Shown here piece by piece: positions 22,045 to 34,010 of a DNA stretch of 64,000 bases (the first letter of the stretch is position 1; every line of letters begins with the position of its first letter). The DNA is from Phocoena phocoena (Eukaryota > Chordata > Mammalia > Artiodactyla > Phocoenidae), in contig NC_089221.1 of assembly GCF_963924675.1 (NCBI RefSeq), positions 4,461,851 through 4,525,850 on the forward strand, written 5' to 3'. The notes below the pieces were generated by a model. The model was given only the letters and a program-made list of their open reading frames with translations, was not told the DNA's origin and made no database searches. The position numbers were made by a program, and so were the translations under genes.

Positions 22045-24035
22045 ACACATCTTTTTGAACCTGGATTTATAAGTCTTATAACTAACATTTCTATGTTATT
22101 ACTATACCCTGCCTACTGATGAATATTTATTTCTCTAACACAAGTTGACTATATAAATCCTACTCATCACTCCCAGCTCCCTGCTCTCCACACCAGTTAA
22201 AGTCTAAGTCCCTTGGTCTGGCATTCAAATACCCCAGGGCCCCTTTGATTTTTATTTTAAACCAGCTTATTTCCTACCATTATTTCTAAGACACCTTCAG
22301 AGTGTCTCAGAATCCTCCACCAGGACATTGGTTTCGGTGCCTGACAAATGGGAGTTTAAAACCACATCTGGGTAAAAGGGGATGGCTTATAGTCCATGTG
22401 AGACTCATTTTCCATCTGAGGACAGCATCCCTCCTGCAGAAGGAAGGGCCGGTTGAGGATTGGATGGAGAGACGTGTGTTGGGCACAGTGCTCCGCGCAG
22501 ACAGAGCCCCAAGTCATGCTAGTTTCACTGTCCTGGCTATTCTCACCCGCTTAGTAGCTTCCCCACATTCCCTGCATTAACCCGAGTTTTATCCACTTTT
22601 CAAGTCCAGCCAGACTCCACTACTTCCTAAAAGGTGCTGCACACTTCAGTCCATAAAGGTCTATCCCATTTCTGAGCAGGCATGGAATGTTCTAGTCCCC
22701 ACCCCCCAGGGTGTAGCTGCCTTAGGATTAACATTTAAAATTAATTACCTTACGTGCATTTAAAATTACACTATCCTCCAGCGTCGCCTTTCCCTGCTTG
22801 TCTCCTAATTTTCTATGAAGAAAAGGAAAGATTTGCATTTGCCAAGTAAGTGCTCGCTGTGAGGCGGGCAGTGTGCCCAGGGCTCTGCATACCTGTGAGT
22901 GTGGTCAGGTGAGGTGAGCCATGATTAGCGTGGACACACACACACACACACACCCTCACTCCCAGGGCTCTGCACTGTGTGGAGAGGCTATCGTGAAGTG
23001 TTAGGCAGTGACTTGGGGATGCTGATTTAGCTGGTCGGGGAGGCCCTTCCGAGGAGACCCCGGTGCCGAGGATCATGCAGACCCAGGCAGCCACGCAGAA
23101 GGAACAGAGAGAAGGGCCCTGCGCAAGCTTCTGCCAGTGACAGGCCTGCTGCTTCCAGACCTGAGAAACAAACTCAAAAGTGATTTGCAGGAAAATGAAA
23201 GCACACACACAAAAATCTAGTCTGCTGCAGTCCTACAGAGCAGGTTTTACTGGTAGAGCGGCAGTCTCACTACTACACTGTGTGGTTGCTCTGTGCTTCA
23301 GCCCTAAGGGCGTGGCTTCCCACCACCATCCTGTCCACAGAGGGTATCTCTCACTGGTATCTGTTAGGACAGCTGGAAAGATATTATTTTACCAAAATAA
23401 ACTTTTTTGATTAAAAGTTATGACTGTACCTGCAATACAGCCCAGCATGTGGCATGTCAGCTCTGTTGTACATTATATTCCTATTCCTGTTCCAAGAAAG
23501 ATCTCTATCAGTGACTGCCTGCAGAATAGGGAAAAAATCCAAAATGGAGCATTGTAACTTATAGATTAGAGGATACAAAAAGAAAAGAAAAAAACAGCAA
23601 CCACAACCTGGGATTCCATATCCTCCTTTCCCTTAGGAGAGGGAAAGATTTATCTGATTTTGAGTAGCTTAGTTCACATATGTAAGACTATTTTTATGTC
23701 TATGAGAAAAGGAAGTGCTGCATCCAAGCAAATTTTAAATGTATTTAAAATGTGGATGGATATTGCCAAATTACACGCTAAAAAAATGCCTTACGTATAT
23801 GACCTCTCAAGTCTTACCCAAACTGCATGAAATTCATCCCCCATACCGGCTCATGTGCAGGCTTGGGAGGCTGTGTTTTTCCCTATACTTTCTCTCTGTC
23901 CAATTCTTTGTCTTTGTAAAGATTTGGCTTAACTGGTCCCTACTCAGAGACACCTTTCTTCTGTGGTAGGAGGGATCTCACAGCTCAGGGGAAGGGGAGG
24001 GGACAGTGAGGCTGGGGTGTGGGGATGAGTGGGAC
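22045..24035. other. Unique sequence with a (CA)n tract
   Basis: A short (CA)n microsatellite is at 22934-22953. A weak L2/MIR-like motif ('aagtaagtgctcgctgtgag') is at about 22844. Open frames (92, 131 and 76 codons) lack domains. The 131-codon frame on the minus strand runs through the CA tract. Confidence 0.45.
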
Positions 24036-24039
24036 AGAC

Positions 24040-24335
24040 AGGCACTTCCTGAGGGACGTGGAGACCGAGGGAAGGCCTGTGGATTTGAATTTGGTTCCGA
24101 ACGGGCTGGGAAGTCAGTGAAGGGCAGGACACACAGCCTGATGCTTTCTCTGGATGATCCCTCGGCTGCTGTGTGGCGATGGGCTGAAGGATCAAGGCTG
24201 AAGCCAAAAGGCCACTTAGGGAGCTGGTGGTAACTCGGGCAGTGACTACAGAGTCTGGGACAGAGGGCAGCTCTGGCAGAGATGCTAAGTGAGAGGATTC
24301 GGGTTATACAGAACGTAGGTGGGTGTGAGAGAAGG
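24040..24335 (-). repeat. LINE-2 (L2) remnant, antisense
   Basis: 'gaagtcagtgaagggcagga', 'ctctggatgatccctcggct', 'gctgtgtggcgatgggctga' and 'gtgagaggattcgggttata' follow the reverse complement of the L2 3' half ('...agtgacatgatc...atcactctggctgctgtgtggagaatgg...'). Confidence 0.6.
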
Positions 24336-26639
24336 GCAGCCACCAAGGATGTGCCATGGAGTTTTGGCTGCAGCAGGTGGTAGAGCGACGCCGTCTACCA
24401 GTGGAAACGGCTTCCTCGCGGGTTTGTCTGGTACATTTTACAGGTGCCATCCCAAAGCAGGATGAGGCAGGTGGGAGATGTGGCACGTTTCATCTGGGAG
24501 CAGTGCTGCCATGGGAAGGGGAAGAGGTTGAGGGCATTCTGTTCCCACAGCTCAGGTTCCAGGGAGGCTGGCTGTACAGGACTGGGGCTGTCCCCCAGGT
24601 GCGTTAGCTCTACCCTGGAGAAGGCACAAGGATGTCACTTGCAGTGCTAACCCTGCCCCATCGGGCCCTTTGCCTGCTGGTTGGATGGGAGTGTGTAGTC
24701 ATCTGTGTATAGTCATGTGATTAGCATGTCCTTTGTCCCATTAGCTCCCCTGGGACACTTGTCTAGTTCACATTTTCTTGTCTGGATGTCCCCTCTTCCC
24801 TTCTGTGGACACTACACACCACTGCCCTGTATAACCCAGACTAGTTCAACATAAGACCTCATTTCCCCTGCTTCCCCTTGTCCCAGAATGGAGTCCACCA
24901 CTCACCTGGTGACAGGTTAGGTGGAAGGTGGGTGGGAAGGAGGAATGACAGGTGAGAAAACACAGAGGTTTGAGAGGCCATTTGTTCTCCAAGGCCCTTC
25001 CTCGGGAGGAGCTGAGGTTCTGGGTGGGACTCAGGCAGGATGGCAAGTCTGCAGAGCTGAGGTGAGGGCCCACGGAGGGTAGTCATGGCACTGTTTCTGA
25101 GCTGTGGGCAGACCACTGACCAGCAGCCTCAAATCTTCCAATGACTGCCCACCGCCATCACCAAGAAAGCCACAGGTCACCCACCACGCAGGTCCAGGCT
25201 TCCTTCTGTCTCAGCCATTGTTCCCAGGTGGGTTGTAGAGTGAGCTCCATCGCAGTCAAAACACAGATTTGGAACTCTAAGAACAATTCAAAAAGGAGCT
25301 TTGAAACTCAAAGAATAATTTGAAACTCAAAGACTCGGGGACTGGGAACAAATAAGCACCCAGGCCCACTTGCCCTGTCAGCACAGAGGGAGTTGAGCCA
25401 TTTGTGTCCCAAGACACAGCTGTTCCAGGCTGTTTCACTTCCTGGCTTTGTGGGTGGCGGGTGTGGATGTCTGAGGCTGCAGTGTGGCCTCGCTGGGCCA
25501 CCGGACCTCCTGACTGTGAACACTTCACTTAAAATGTGTTTGCACAGACTTTGAAGATTATAACTGCTTGTAGAATTTCCATCCTATTTCAGGACTGTAA
25601 TAGCCAGTTAGACTGTCTTCAGTACCAGATTCTTGCAGAAAGACGTTAACAGTGACATTTTCACTTGTGCTGCAGAAGTCACCGTGAAAATAATTAGGGT
25701 GCTGAAGTGTTTGCTAAGAATACGTCAAGTGGGGAAACGACCGCTCTTTTGAGGAATCTCTGCACTAGAAAAGTTACTTTTTACTTTAAACATTACATTT
25801 TCTTTCATCATTTTAAGTTATTAATTCTAGGAAGAATTAGAATCTAGATGGAATACAGCAATTTTGTTGATTAAAAAAAAATCCTACTTCCCCAAATGTC
25901 TCTAGTCTGGGGATTATAATAGCAGCATCTTTTCTAGAAGGTCTCAGCTTGTGGAGGGAGTGAGAGCCAGTAAACCTCATTCCCCTGGAACAGAGGACAC
26001 AATCCTTAATCTTAGCATCTAAGACTTTTGTGATCAGGATACATGTCAATTTTCAACTTTCAGGCCTTTTGGAAAACCAGAGGTGCAACTGAGAATGTGC
26101 TTGTATTGATCAAATCAACCCTCATAGCATTGGCCTAGAAGAGTATGTCTAAATGGCACCAAACCACAGCTGAGGCAGACACAGGCTGCTGGCCTTGGCT
26201 GACTGCCCATCACTGGGACTCGCCACCAGAACAAATTACACCAGCTGGTGAATTCCCACAACGCCCTCACTGGCTGCTTGAAAATGATCTGTTGGACAGT
26301 GAAAGCAGGACACCGTTTCCCTGCCAAGTTGATCGCTGTGTGAAACACTGATTTATCCCCCATCTCATCACACATATCGTTTGTGAAATGAGCTCATAAA
26401 TGAAGCCGAGTCATTAAAATTTTCCATCATCTAAATACTTTCTCTTCATTTATTTATTCATTGAAATGTGTAATATTTTACTAGTGGATTGCCACTAGAT
26501 GCAAGACATTTCACTTTGTGCTCTGGGTTCGGTGGGGCAAAGGACCAGGTGAGAATCCCTAGTTGTGTAGATGATAAATCTTGTGTCTTCAAGAAACTTA
26601 CACTCTAAAGTGTCTTCTGCTGTGGAAAACCTTTTTGAC
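24336..26639. other. Unique sequence, no feature recognised
   Basis: The first kilobase is GC-rich, the rest ordinary. Several open frames of 60-86 codons overlap on opposite strands and show no domain. No repeat or RNA gene assigned. Confidence 0.5.
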
Positions 26640-27185
26640 TTAGCTTTTCAAACACAATATAGATATTTTGTTTTATTTTATTTTGGATAAACACCTAGGA
26701 GTGGAATCATCATGTCACATGGTAAGCGTGTTTATTTATTTGGCCATGCCACTCGGCTTGTGGGACCTTAGTTCCGCGACCAGGCATAGAACCCGGGCCT
26801 ATGGCAGTGAAAGTGCTGAATATTAACCACTGGACCACCAGGTAACTCCCACAATAAGCATGTTTAGTTTTATGAAAAACACTGACAGATCTTCACCCAA
26901 AGTGTTTGTTACATTTTACATTCCCACCAACAGTGTATGAGAGTTCCCATTAGAACAGTTCTTTTAAGCATGTGTATGGTCAGTCTTAATTTTAGCTATT
27001 CTAGAAGGTGTTGAGTAGTATCTCTTTATGGTTTTCATTTGCAGTTCACTGATAATGATAATAAAACTTTTTAATGTGCCTACTAATTATTTGTATATTT
27101 GCTTTTGTGAAGTGTCTATAAAAAATGTGCTCGTCTGATTAGACTGTTCCTCTATTTATTATTGAATTTTTTATTGCCGAATGTT
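26640..27185 (-). repeat. L1 ORF2 C-terminal fragment, antisense, split by a SINE
   Basis: The plus strand reads 'ggataaacacctaggagtgg', then after the SINE 'cattttacattcccaccaac', 'agtgtatgagagttcccatt' and 'ttgcagttcactgataatga'. These are well-known reverse-complement landmarks of L1 ORF2. The SINE at 26734-26852 interrupts it. Confidence 0.8.
26734..26852 (-). repeat. Older artiodactyl tRNA-type SINE, antisense
   Basis: The text 'cggcttgtgggaccttagtt', 'ccgcgaccaggcatagaacc', 'gcagtgaaagtgctgaatat' and 'taaccactggaccaccaggt' is the compact tRNA-derived form of cetartiodactyl SINEs, without the CHR body. The approximate target repeats are 'gtaagcgtgttt' (26722-26733) and 'ataagcatgttt' (26854-26865). 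Confidence 0.8.
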
Positions 27186-28558
27186 ATCTCTTGAATGTAA
27201 AATAAGGGTATGTATACCTGGGTTTCTGCAAAGTACCAATGTTCTCTGACTCAAGCCTCCTGGTCTGAGTTAGAATGGAAGCACCGAGAGCTTCCTAATC
27301 AAATATTTTTCATGTGTTCATATTGATTCACTCACAATGTTGCTCATTGCTCCAGAAACCATTTTTGTAGTTCTTCTGTAGGCTGATTCTGAATGTATTT
27401 TAACTTGATAGCTTCAGTTAATTTTTTTTTTTTACTAGACTACTTAATGATATGAGAAACATGTTTGTTTCACATTAAGTAGTAAAATTTACCAAACAGT
27501 AGGCAAAATAGAAATTAATGTTTGAAAATTTAAAAAAAAAGAAAAAATGAATGGAACAAAGATTAGAAATATAAATTATGTTATCACAGTAACCACTTCT
27601 AAGTTATATGTATAGCTCATCTTCATTGCTTCCATTTTACTGCCTGCCAGTGCAAACAATTTATACCAATGCATGTGGACTATTGTGTAATAAGAACTAA
27701 ATTTATTTTTAAAATCAGAAAGAAAGAGAAAATATATTTGTGACCAGTTCCATTTTTGAAAAGAAGCTTCCTGCTACTAACGACTGATCTGTTCTTGCAT
27801 TTTTTAAAATTAAAATTGTGATACGTCAAATATGTAGTCATATGTACATGGAATTATGTAATCATTCACTAATTAAAAGACCTTGGTTTTGTTTTTTGAG
27901 CACTCACTATGAAATAACCTCAAAGTATGGACAGCAAGTGCTTTAAACAAGATGGGAGCTGAGCCTGTTAAGAAATAAAGCAAGAATGTCTTCCTTTGCG
28001 GCAAGCCAGCAGCTCTTGTGGGTATCAGAGATGTTGATTTCAAAAGGAATGTTTGGGCTTCATCACAAGAAGCTATTAATCCAGGCAACCTCAACTCTTT
28101 CAGGTACTGCAGTGAGTTTCCTCACAGATCTATTCAAGATGCTGCCAAACTCCTTCCTGGCATTTACCCAGGCCCATCAGCAGTAAGACTCCTCTTGCAT
28201 GGCTGGTGTCAGCATCTCCGCTCCATCTCTCAGACCCAAGGAGGGGAATGAGCCCACGAACCCCAGGAACCTGGGTGACTCACAGCAGACACTCCAGTGG
28301 CTATGAGTTTGCTGGTCCCTGAAATGTGCGCTTTTTCTAAGATGCAATTTTCTCTAAAGAAAGGCGTGCTGTTGGCTTGTCTGAAGACATTCTGAAAAGG
28401 AAGAGTGTAGACTCTGGCCCCTCTAGGAAGCTTTATGGCTGTGATCTGTAAGACAATTTCCCATCACTGGCTAACCCTGAAATAAATAAGAAGCGAAAGC
28501 ACGTTTCATTCATGTATCGCCATGGTTCCCTGATCTCATTACGCTGGTCCACTGACTC
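27186..28558. other. Unique sequence, AT-rich in its first half
   Basis: The part at 27420-27880 is AT-rich with short A and T runs. The part at 27985-28260 has mixed composition and overlapping 66-77-codon frames without domains. No repeat or gene recognised. Confidence 0.45.
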
Positions 28559-28574
28559 TTCAGATGCCCTTCTT

Positions 28575-28907
28575 TTTTTTTTTTTTTTTCTTAACATCCT
28601 TATTGGAGTATAATTGCTTTATAATGGTGTGTTAGTTTCTGCTTTATAAGAAAGTGAATCAGTTATACATATACATATGTCCCCATATCTCTTCCCTCTT
28701 GCATCTCCCTCCTTCCCACGCTCCCTATCCCACCCCTCTAGGTGGTCACAAAGCACCAAGCTTATCTCCCTGTGCTATGTGACTGCTTCCCACTAGCTAT
28801 CTATTTTACATTTGGTAGTGTGTATATGTCCATGCCACTCTCTCACTTTGTCCCAGCTTACCCTTCCCCCCCCCGTATCCTCAAGTCCATTCTCTAGTAG
28901 GTCTGCT
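28575..28907 (-). repeat. L1 3' end, antisense, with target duplications
   Basis: The T run (28573-28588, its A tail) is followed by 'cttattggagtataattgct', 'gtgttagtttctgctttata', 'gtgaatcagttatacatata' and 'aggtggtcacaaagcaccaa'. This is the reverse complement of the cetartiodactyl L1 3' UTR. The flanking 'cagatgcccttctt' (28561-28574) and 'cagatgtccttctt' (28908-28921) are 14-bp duplications differing at one base. Confidence 0.92.
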
Positions 28908-28921
28908 CAGATGTCCTTCTT

Positions 28922-29285
28922 AAAGTCACACTTTCTCAGTGCATGAAAAAAGCACTGTACAGTACAGGCTTTCTTTGTATAAGTTCCAGCAGCCTTGGGA
29001 GATAAGGAATGATAACACAGTGCAGTGTATGTGTGGTATTGGATGCATACTGTTTCTGTGGGCGTGACGCTACATTGTTGTTTATGTTTTGAGAAACCTC
29101 CTTGCTCCAGGAATCACACACACTATTCTGGAAGCTTCTATGCATCAGAGGAAGTTATTTTATTTCCATGAGTCACACCTGGCTTGCTGAGAGCACTGCA
29201 CCTGCAGGAATATTTGACTTTGCATCCACTGCAGTGGACGGAGTCCAAGGCCTTCTCAAAGTCTCTAATCGTAGGGTCTGTCTGC
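28922..29285. other. Unique sequence between two L1 fragments
   Basis: No feature recognised. Two opposed open frames (69 and 73 codons) are artefacts of an otherwise featureless stretch. Confidence 0.5.
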
Positions 29286-29365
29286 TGTTGTGGACACAGC
29301 AAAACAAAAGACAACAAAACTAAACTAAACTAAAAAACAACACACAACAAAACAAAACAAAAGGA
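29286..29365. repeat. A-rich simple repeat, (AAAC)n / (ACTAA)n
   Basis: Repeated 'aaaac' and 'actaa' units stand just before the L1 insertion at 29381. They could be the remains of an older retroposon tail. Confidence 0.65.
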
Positions 29366-29380
29366 AGGATGGGCATTTTT

Positions 29381-29771
29381 AAAAATTGTATTTATTTTTT
29401 ATACAGCAGGTTCTTATTCATTACCTATTTTATACATATTAGTGTATATATGTCCATCAAAATCTCCCAATTCATCACACCACCACCACCCGCCCCCCCC
29501 CACCTTCTCCCGTTGATGTTCATACGTTCTCTACATCTGTGTCTCTATTTCTGCCCTGCAAACTGGTTCATCTGTACCATTTTTCTAGATTCCACATATA
29601 TGCATTAATATACGATATTTGTTTTTCTCTTTCTGACTTGTTTCACTCTGTATGACAGTCTCTAGATCCATCCACATCTCTACAAATGACCCAATTTTGT
29701 TCCTTTTTATGGCTGAGTAATATTCCATTGTAGATACATACCACATCTTCTTTATCCATTCATCTGTCAGC
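29381..29771 (-). repeat. L1 3' end, antisense, with 10-bp target duplications
   Basis: It begins 'cagcaggttcttattcatta' and runs through 'gatattgtttttctc'-like text, 'ctgacttgtttcactctgta', 'ctagatccatccacatctct' and 'tggctgagtaatattccatt', the reverse complement of the end of L1 ORF2 and the 3' UTR. The duplications gggcattttt lie at 29371-29380 and 29772-29781. The minus-strand frame at 29585-29815 is a piece of ORF2, ending near the 'TMEYYSAIKRNKI' motif. Confidence 0.92.
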
Positions 29772-29781
29772 GGGCATTTTT

Positions 29782-31220
29782 GTAAGTGTGGTGCCCCTGA
29801 GGGTTCAGATTCCATCTGGCTCCACTTAATCCCATCATCTAATCACCTACTCCTTCAGACACGGGGTGTTCCGTTGGCCAAGACTTTCTGTCAACCTTCC
29901 TTTGTAGCAGGTTTCTATAAAGGCATGGGGAGAACAGATAATCCTTTCCCATACACAGCAGCCCCAGAGCATGGAAAGGTCCCCAGGCATGTGAAACCTG
30001 ATACTTTCTCTTCCCGCTGCACATTTTTGTGGCATCTTGGGGGTATGATGTGACGAGTGGTCTAGTCTCTCCCGTTTGTCTCTGCATCTAGGTGTAAGGG
30101 GGTTGGTTGCATTGCAGCCTGCTTCATACAAATAGGGCAAATGTTTATTTCCCTTTAGCCTGGAGGATGAAGACAAGGCATTCCAACTGCGGTTGTCATT
30201 TGAAACAAACTGGAGCTCATCTCTGGGTCCAGCGGCCTTGTGGTGGCCTCAAGCCCCCCACCCCCCTGGAGCATCACCATGGTCAGGTCTCGCCTGCCCC
30301 AGGATGTCCTTGGGCAGCCCTGACTGGATGTGGCATCAAAGGCAGTGACTGCTGGCTTGGGGCAAGGTCTCCCTTCCTTCCTCCTCCACGTGCTGATGTG
30401 GACCCACGGCTCCCTCCTGAAAGCTGCCATCAGCTGAGCCCCAGCAGGCATAGGAAGGGCCACCTGACTGCCTGGGATCACTGCGTGAGCAGCTCCCTCA
30501 GGACCTCTGGCAGTGGGCGCAGTGTTGCCCAGGCCCGGATGGCTTAAAGAATCAACATCTCCTCTTATGATCACACCCTTTGGACTTTCTCAGGGCTCCT
30601 CCCCGTGAATCTGCACATTGACCTGAGGTTCTGGGTAAGAGTGAATCACGGTGCATGCAGAGCCCATATTCCAGTCTCGTTACAAAGAAGAACTTCTGTG
30701 TCTTTTCACTCTAACGAAAGGCAACAAGCTGGGTGACAGCTCAGGGCCCCTGTGAGAGTGGTAATCTTTGGTTTACTTAGTTGAATGAGATTTAGACAAC
30801 ATGTATATTATAACACATTCCTAAGGGCATCCTAATTATGTAGTTATCTTGAAATTTAATTGTATTGGACTTTATTTTAAGTAAACCTGTGAATAAGACA
30901 TCGCAATCCGTGAGTATTTCCTTGAGAGTTGTGTATCAGCAGGGGCTGATTGGTGGTGGAGGTTGAGCAGATTTGGAAAGGACAGTGTTCTCACTGGACC
31001 AAGAATATCCCTTTTGACCAGTGCAAGCTTGTATAAGGAGGGCAACCCATGGAGGATGTGACTGATTATGAGGAGACCATGGGTGTTTTGAGAGCATATT
31101 TAGAGACAGCAATAAACCAAGGAGATGGGAGCTGTCTGTGGTGGGGAAAGAAGCTACATCATCAGGTTTCACAAGCAAGGAGAGAGAAGGGACAGGCATT
31201 AAGTGTTACTGAGAGCTCCT
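29782..31220. other. Unique sequence, GC-rich centre
   Basis: The part at 30160-30560 is GC-rich, with opposed 139-146-codon frames that overlap almost fully and show no domain. No promoter or splice evidence supports a gene. The remainder is ordinary. Confidence 0.45.
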
Positions 31221-31224
31221 GATC

Positions 31225-31395
31225 GCTAAGAGTTGGCAGGGTGCCTTTGGTCACTTTTGTCCTTTAGTCCTCTCTGTGACAGCAGAAGGCAGGTGAGGGA
31301 AGCTCCACATTCGAGGCTCAGGAGAGTCTGGCTAGGCGCCCAAGTTCACGCAGGCAATGACTGGAGGGTTCCTGCAACTCGGGATCTGTAAATCA
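31225..31395 (-). repeat. MIR SINE, antisense (weak)
   Basis: The order 'gcctttggtcacttttgtcc', 'gaggctcaggagagtctggc', 'gcgcccaagttcacgcaggc' and 'caactcgggatctgta' fits a diverged reverse-complement MIR. Confidence 0.4.
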
Positions 31396-31834
31396 TTAAT
31401 TTGCCTCTTTCAGAAGCCACATCCCAGAGGCTGCAGCCAAGGGTGCCTGCCTGGGTCGTCAGCACTGCCCGCACCTGGGGCTGGCATGGCAGCAGGATCG
31501 GCCTCATTTTGTGCACAGGGACTAGGGGGATTCTTCTGTCTTTAAGTCAGCCACTTCCAGTCCAGCTCCTGGATGCTGTACAGCCTCCTGGATTCACTCT
31601 CACGGGCAGAAAGACGACATGCCTGGGGTCCTTCCCTCTCTGCTGGCTTGGTCAGGGTACCCTGAGAGCTGGGTCTTTCTATTTAGGTCCTTTCAATACA
31701 GGTAAGTGGGCACACTGAATATTTATGGAATGTTGTGTGTGTGCAATGTGTTACATCAAACTCGAAGACTTTCTCACCGTTGCTCTCTGCCTTTCCACTT
31801 TGATGGTGGTCTCACCATCATTATTACTGCCAAT
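31396..31834. other. Unique sequence, no feature recognised
   Basis: A 105-codon frame (31401-31718) without domains overlaps a second frame. No repeat named. Confidence 0.5.
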
Positions 31835-32150
31835 AAGGAGAGTAACACCAACACAGTGTGTTCTGCATCCATGGATTCAATCAACACTGGATCGAAAATA
31901 TATGAAAAAAATTCCAGAAAGTTCCAAAAAGCAAAACTTTAACTTGCTGCAGGCTGGCAACTATTTACGTAGTCTTTTCATTGTACTAGTTATTACAGGT
32001 GATCTAGAGACGATTTAACATATGAGGAGGACATGTGTAGACTATATGCAAATACTACACCATTTTCCATAAGGGATTTGGGCATCCGTGGATTTGGGAT
32101 ACTGTGCAGGTCCTGAAACCAATCCCCCTGAGGATACTGAGGGATGACTG
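31835..32150 (+). repeat. Tigger-type Tc1/mariner MITE (MER2-like)
   Basis: The block 'tctgcatccatggattcaat', then 'tggatcgaaaatatatgaaa', 'ggtgatctagagacgattta' and 'tatatgcaaatactacacca', and the end 'ccccctgaggatactgaggg' 'atgactg' matches a non-autonomous Tigger element over about 310 bp. It is old: the left terminal inverted repeat is eroded. No transposase is left. Confidence 0.8.
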
Positions 32151-33485
32151 ACCTCATATTCAAATAGTTTACAGTCTACCAAATGCTTTCCTGACTGCTC
32201 TCTTTGATATAGAACTCTTCCTTAGATTCTGATCCAGAATCATCCTTCACGATGATTGGTGATTTGGGCCTGAAAAAAATGATCTATAGATTAAAAACTA
32301 GACAGAGTTTTAGGGCTGGGAGCAGAACTCTTTAAAAATGTGAACGTTTTTGATTGCTTGTGATCAATAAATGGGATTTATAGGGCTGAGTTTTGGAAAA
32401 CAATATTTGCTACATTACCATCTTTGCTTTGGAAAATTGGACTTTCTTTTCCTTTCGCACCAAAATGTACAGAAAGAGAAGGCCTTGAAAGGAGAATGAA
32501 TCAGCAGATGAAGCACAGAAAGCAGAAAAATCTTTTTTTGTTGTTGTTAAATGACATTTTGGTAAATTGCTGGCTTCAAATGTGATTAGAAAATGATTGT
32601 TCTAAATTATAACCAGCCAAACACCTTTACTGTGAGAGAGACATGTGAATGATGAAGAACCAGCTATTATCGACCAGTAATTATGGCCAGCATCAATTTG
32701 TAGTCCTGCCTCGGCTCTGGGAGAATGTCCACCAGGGAGGTGCATGTCTTGTGTGTTTGCATGTGCTCCCCGATTTCACCTCCCCTGCCCCTATCTCTGT
32801 GAAGACTCCAGAGCTGAGGAAGCAGAGCTCAGGGATACAGGCAGACTGAAGACTTTCCTGTCTCCTTGAGGGGAGCCAGATTCTTGACCGGGCTCCTGGA
32901 GCTCTTTCCCAGGCCATCAGGGCATGCACAGACCCTAGGTTCTGTTGGTCCCACCTAGAAGGCTCCTGTCTGGGTGTCCTCCCAGGTCAGGGATCTAGAA
33001 AGCACAGCCACACTGGGAGGACTGTGCAATCAATTGCTTCTGCTCCCTCCTCCTTAAATGGAAATAGGGCTGCCACTAGTTGACAAGAGATGCCCTTGAG
33101 TGAACCAGAAAAACAATCTCCTCTAGCACCAGGACTGAGTCCTGTGGTGGCCACACAGCCTGTGTACATATAGGCAGCAGCCCTGAATGAGCCCAGTGGA
33201 TGCTGGGATGCAGGGCCCAGAGTCATCTTCTGGACCAAACGACCTCCCATCTCATGTGCTGGACATGCTCCTGGGAGCAGCCTCCCCTGGTACCTCACCA
33301 GAGAGAGCTGCCTTGCCCAGGGTCACACCCATTCTTGTGGTGACCTGCATTCAAGGGCTTAGAGATGTTCCAAGTTTAGGCAACCATGAAGGGCATTCCA
33401 AGCTGCAGGATTCCCTCCCTACAGGTGGGCTGGGGTTTCCACAGGAACCACATTCATCTCAGTTTATCCCTCAGCCCAATTCTTC
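32151..33485. other. Unique sequence, no feature recognised
   Basis: Overlapping frames of 66-119 codons at 32649-33546 have no domain. The final part overlaps the MER1-like element. No repeat assigned. Confidence 0.5.
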
Positions 33486-33493
33486 CCATAGGT

Positions 33494-33706
33494 CAGGGGT
33501 CCCCAACCCCCGGGCCTGGGAAACGTACTGGTCCGTGGCCTGCTAGGAACCGGGCCGCACAGCAGGAGGTGAGCAGTGGGCTAGTGAGTGAAGCTTCATC
33601 TGCGGCTCCCCATCTCTCCTCGTGGCTCACCCACCCCTCCCTTGTCTGTGGAAAAATTGTCTTCCACGAAACCGGTCCCTGGTGCCAAAAAGGCTGGGGA
33701 CAGCTA
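33494..33706 (+). repeat. hAT-Charlie element (MER1 type), internally deleted
   Basis: The left end 'caggggtccccaacccccgg' and right end 'aggctggggacagcta' form imperfect terminal inverted repeats. 'gaaccgggccgcacagcagg' and 'attgtcttccacgaaaccgg' are MER1 landmarks. The element is about 213 bp, shorter than the full MER1 form, because the central palindromic part is missing. The 8-bp duplicated site is ccataggt (33486-33493) and ctataggt (33707-33714), with one mismatch. Confidence 0.88.
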
Positions 33707-33892
33707 CTATAGGTCATGATTGCAGGAACACTTGCTAATAAGCTGCTTGTGTGCTGACCTTTACCCAAAGCCATGTCTAGGAAACCCAGCCTAAAACAAT
33801 GGACATGGCTCATAGCATTCCCCCAGCTCTTAGCTCGAGGTCTGCACCTCAGAAAGTGCAGTCCCCATCTGTTTTCCAAATGTAGCTTAGTG

Positions 33893-34010
33893 ATACTTGT
33901 AAAATGCTAGTTCGACCATGGCATCCCTTACTTGGAATCTTTCATTGGTTTATTTTTGTTCTTAGGGACAAACAGCAACCTCCTTCATGTGGCTAAGTAG
34001 TTTGATCAAA
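33893..34010 (+). repeat. LINE-2 fragment, sense (weak)
   Basis: 'gaccatggcatcccttactt' 'ggaatctttcattggtttat' and 'cttagggacaaacagcaacc' track the L2 segment that normally reads '...atcactcccctgcttaaaacccttcaatggctcc...'. The fragment is short and diverged. Confidence 0.4.

Noticed and set aside
30107..30574. Opposed 146- and 139-codon frames
   Set aside because: They cover the same GC-rich stretch on both strands, the pattern expected of composition and not of two genes.
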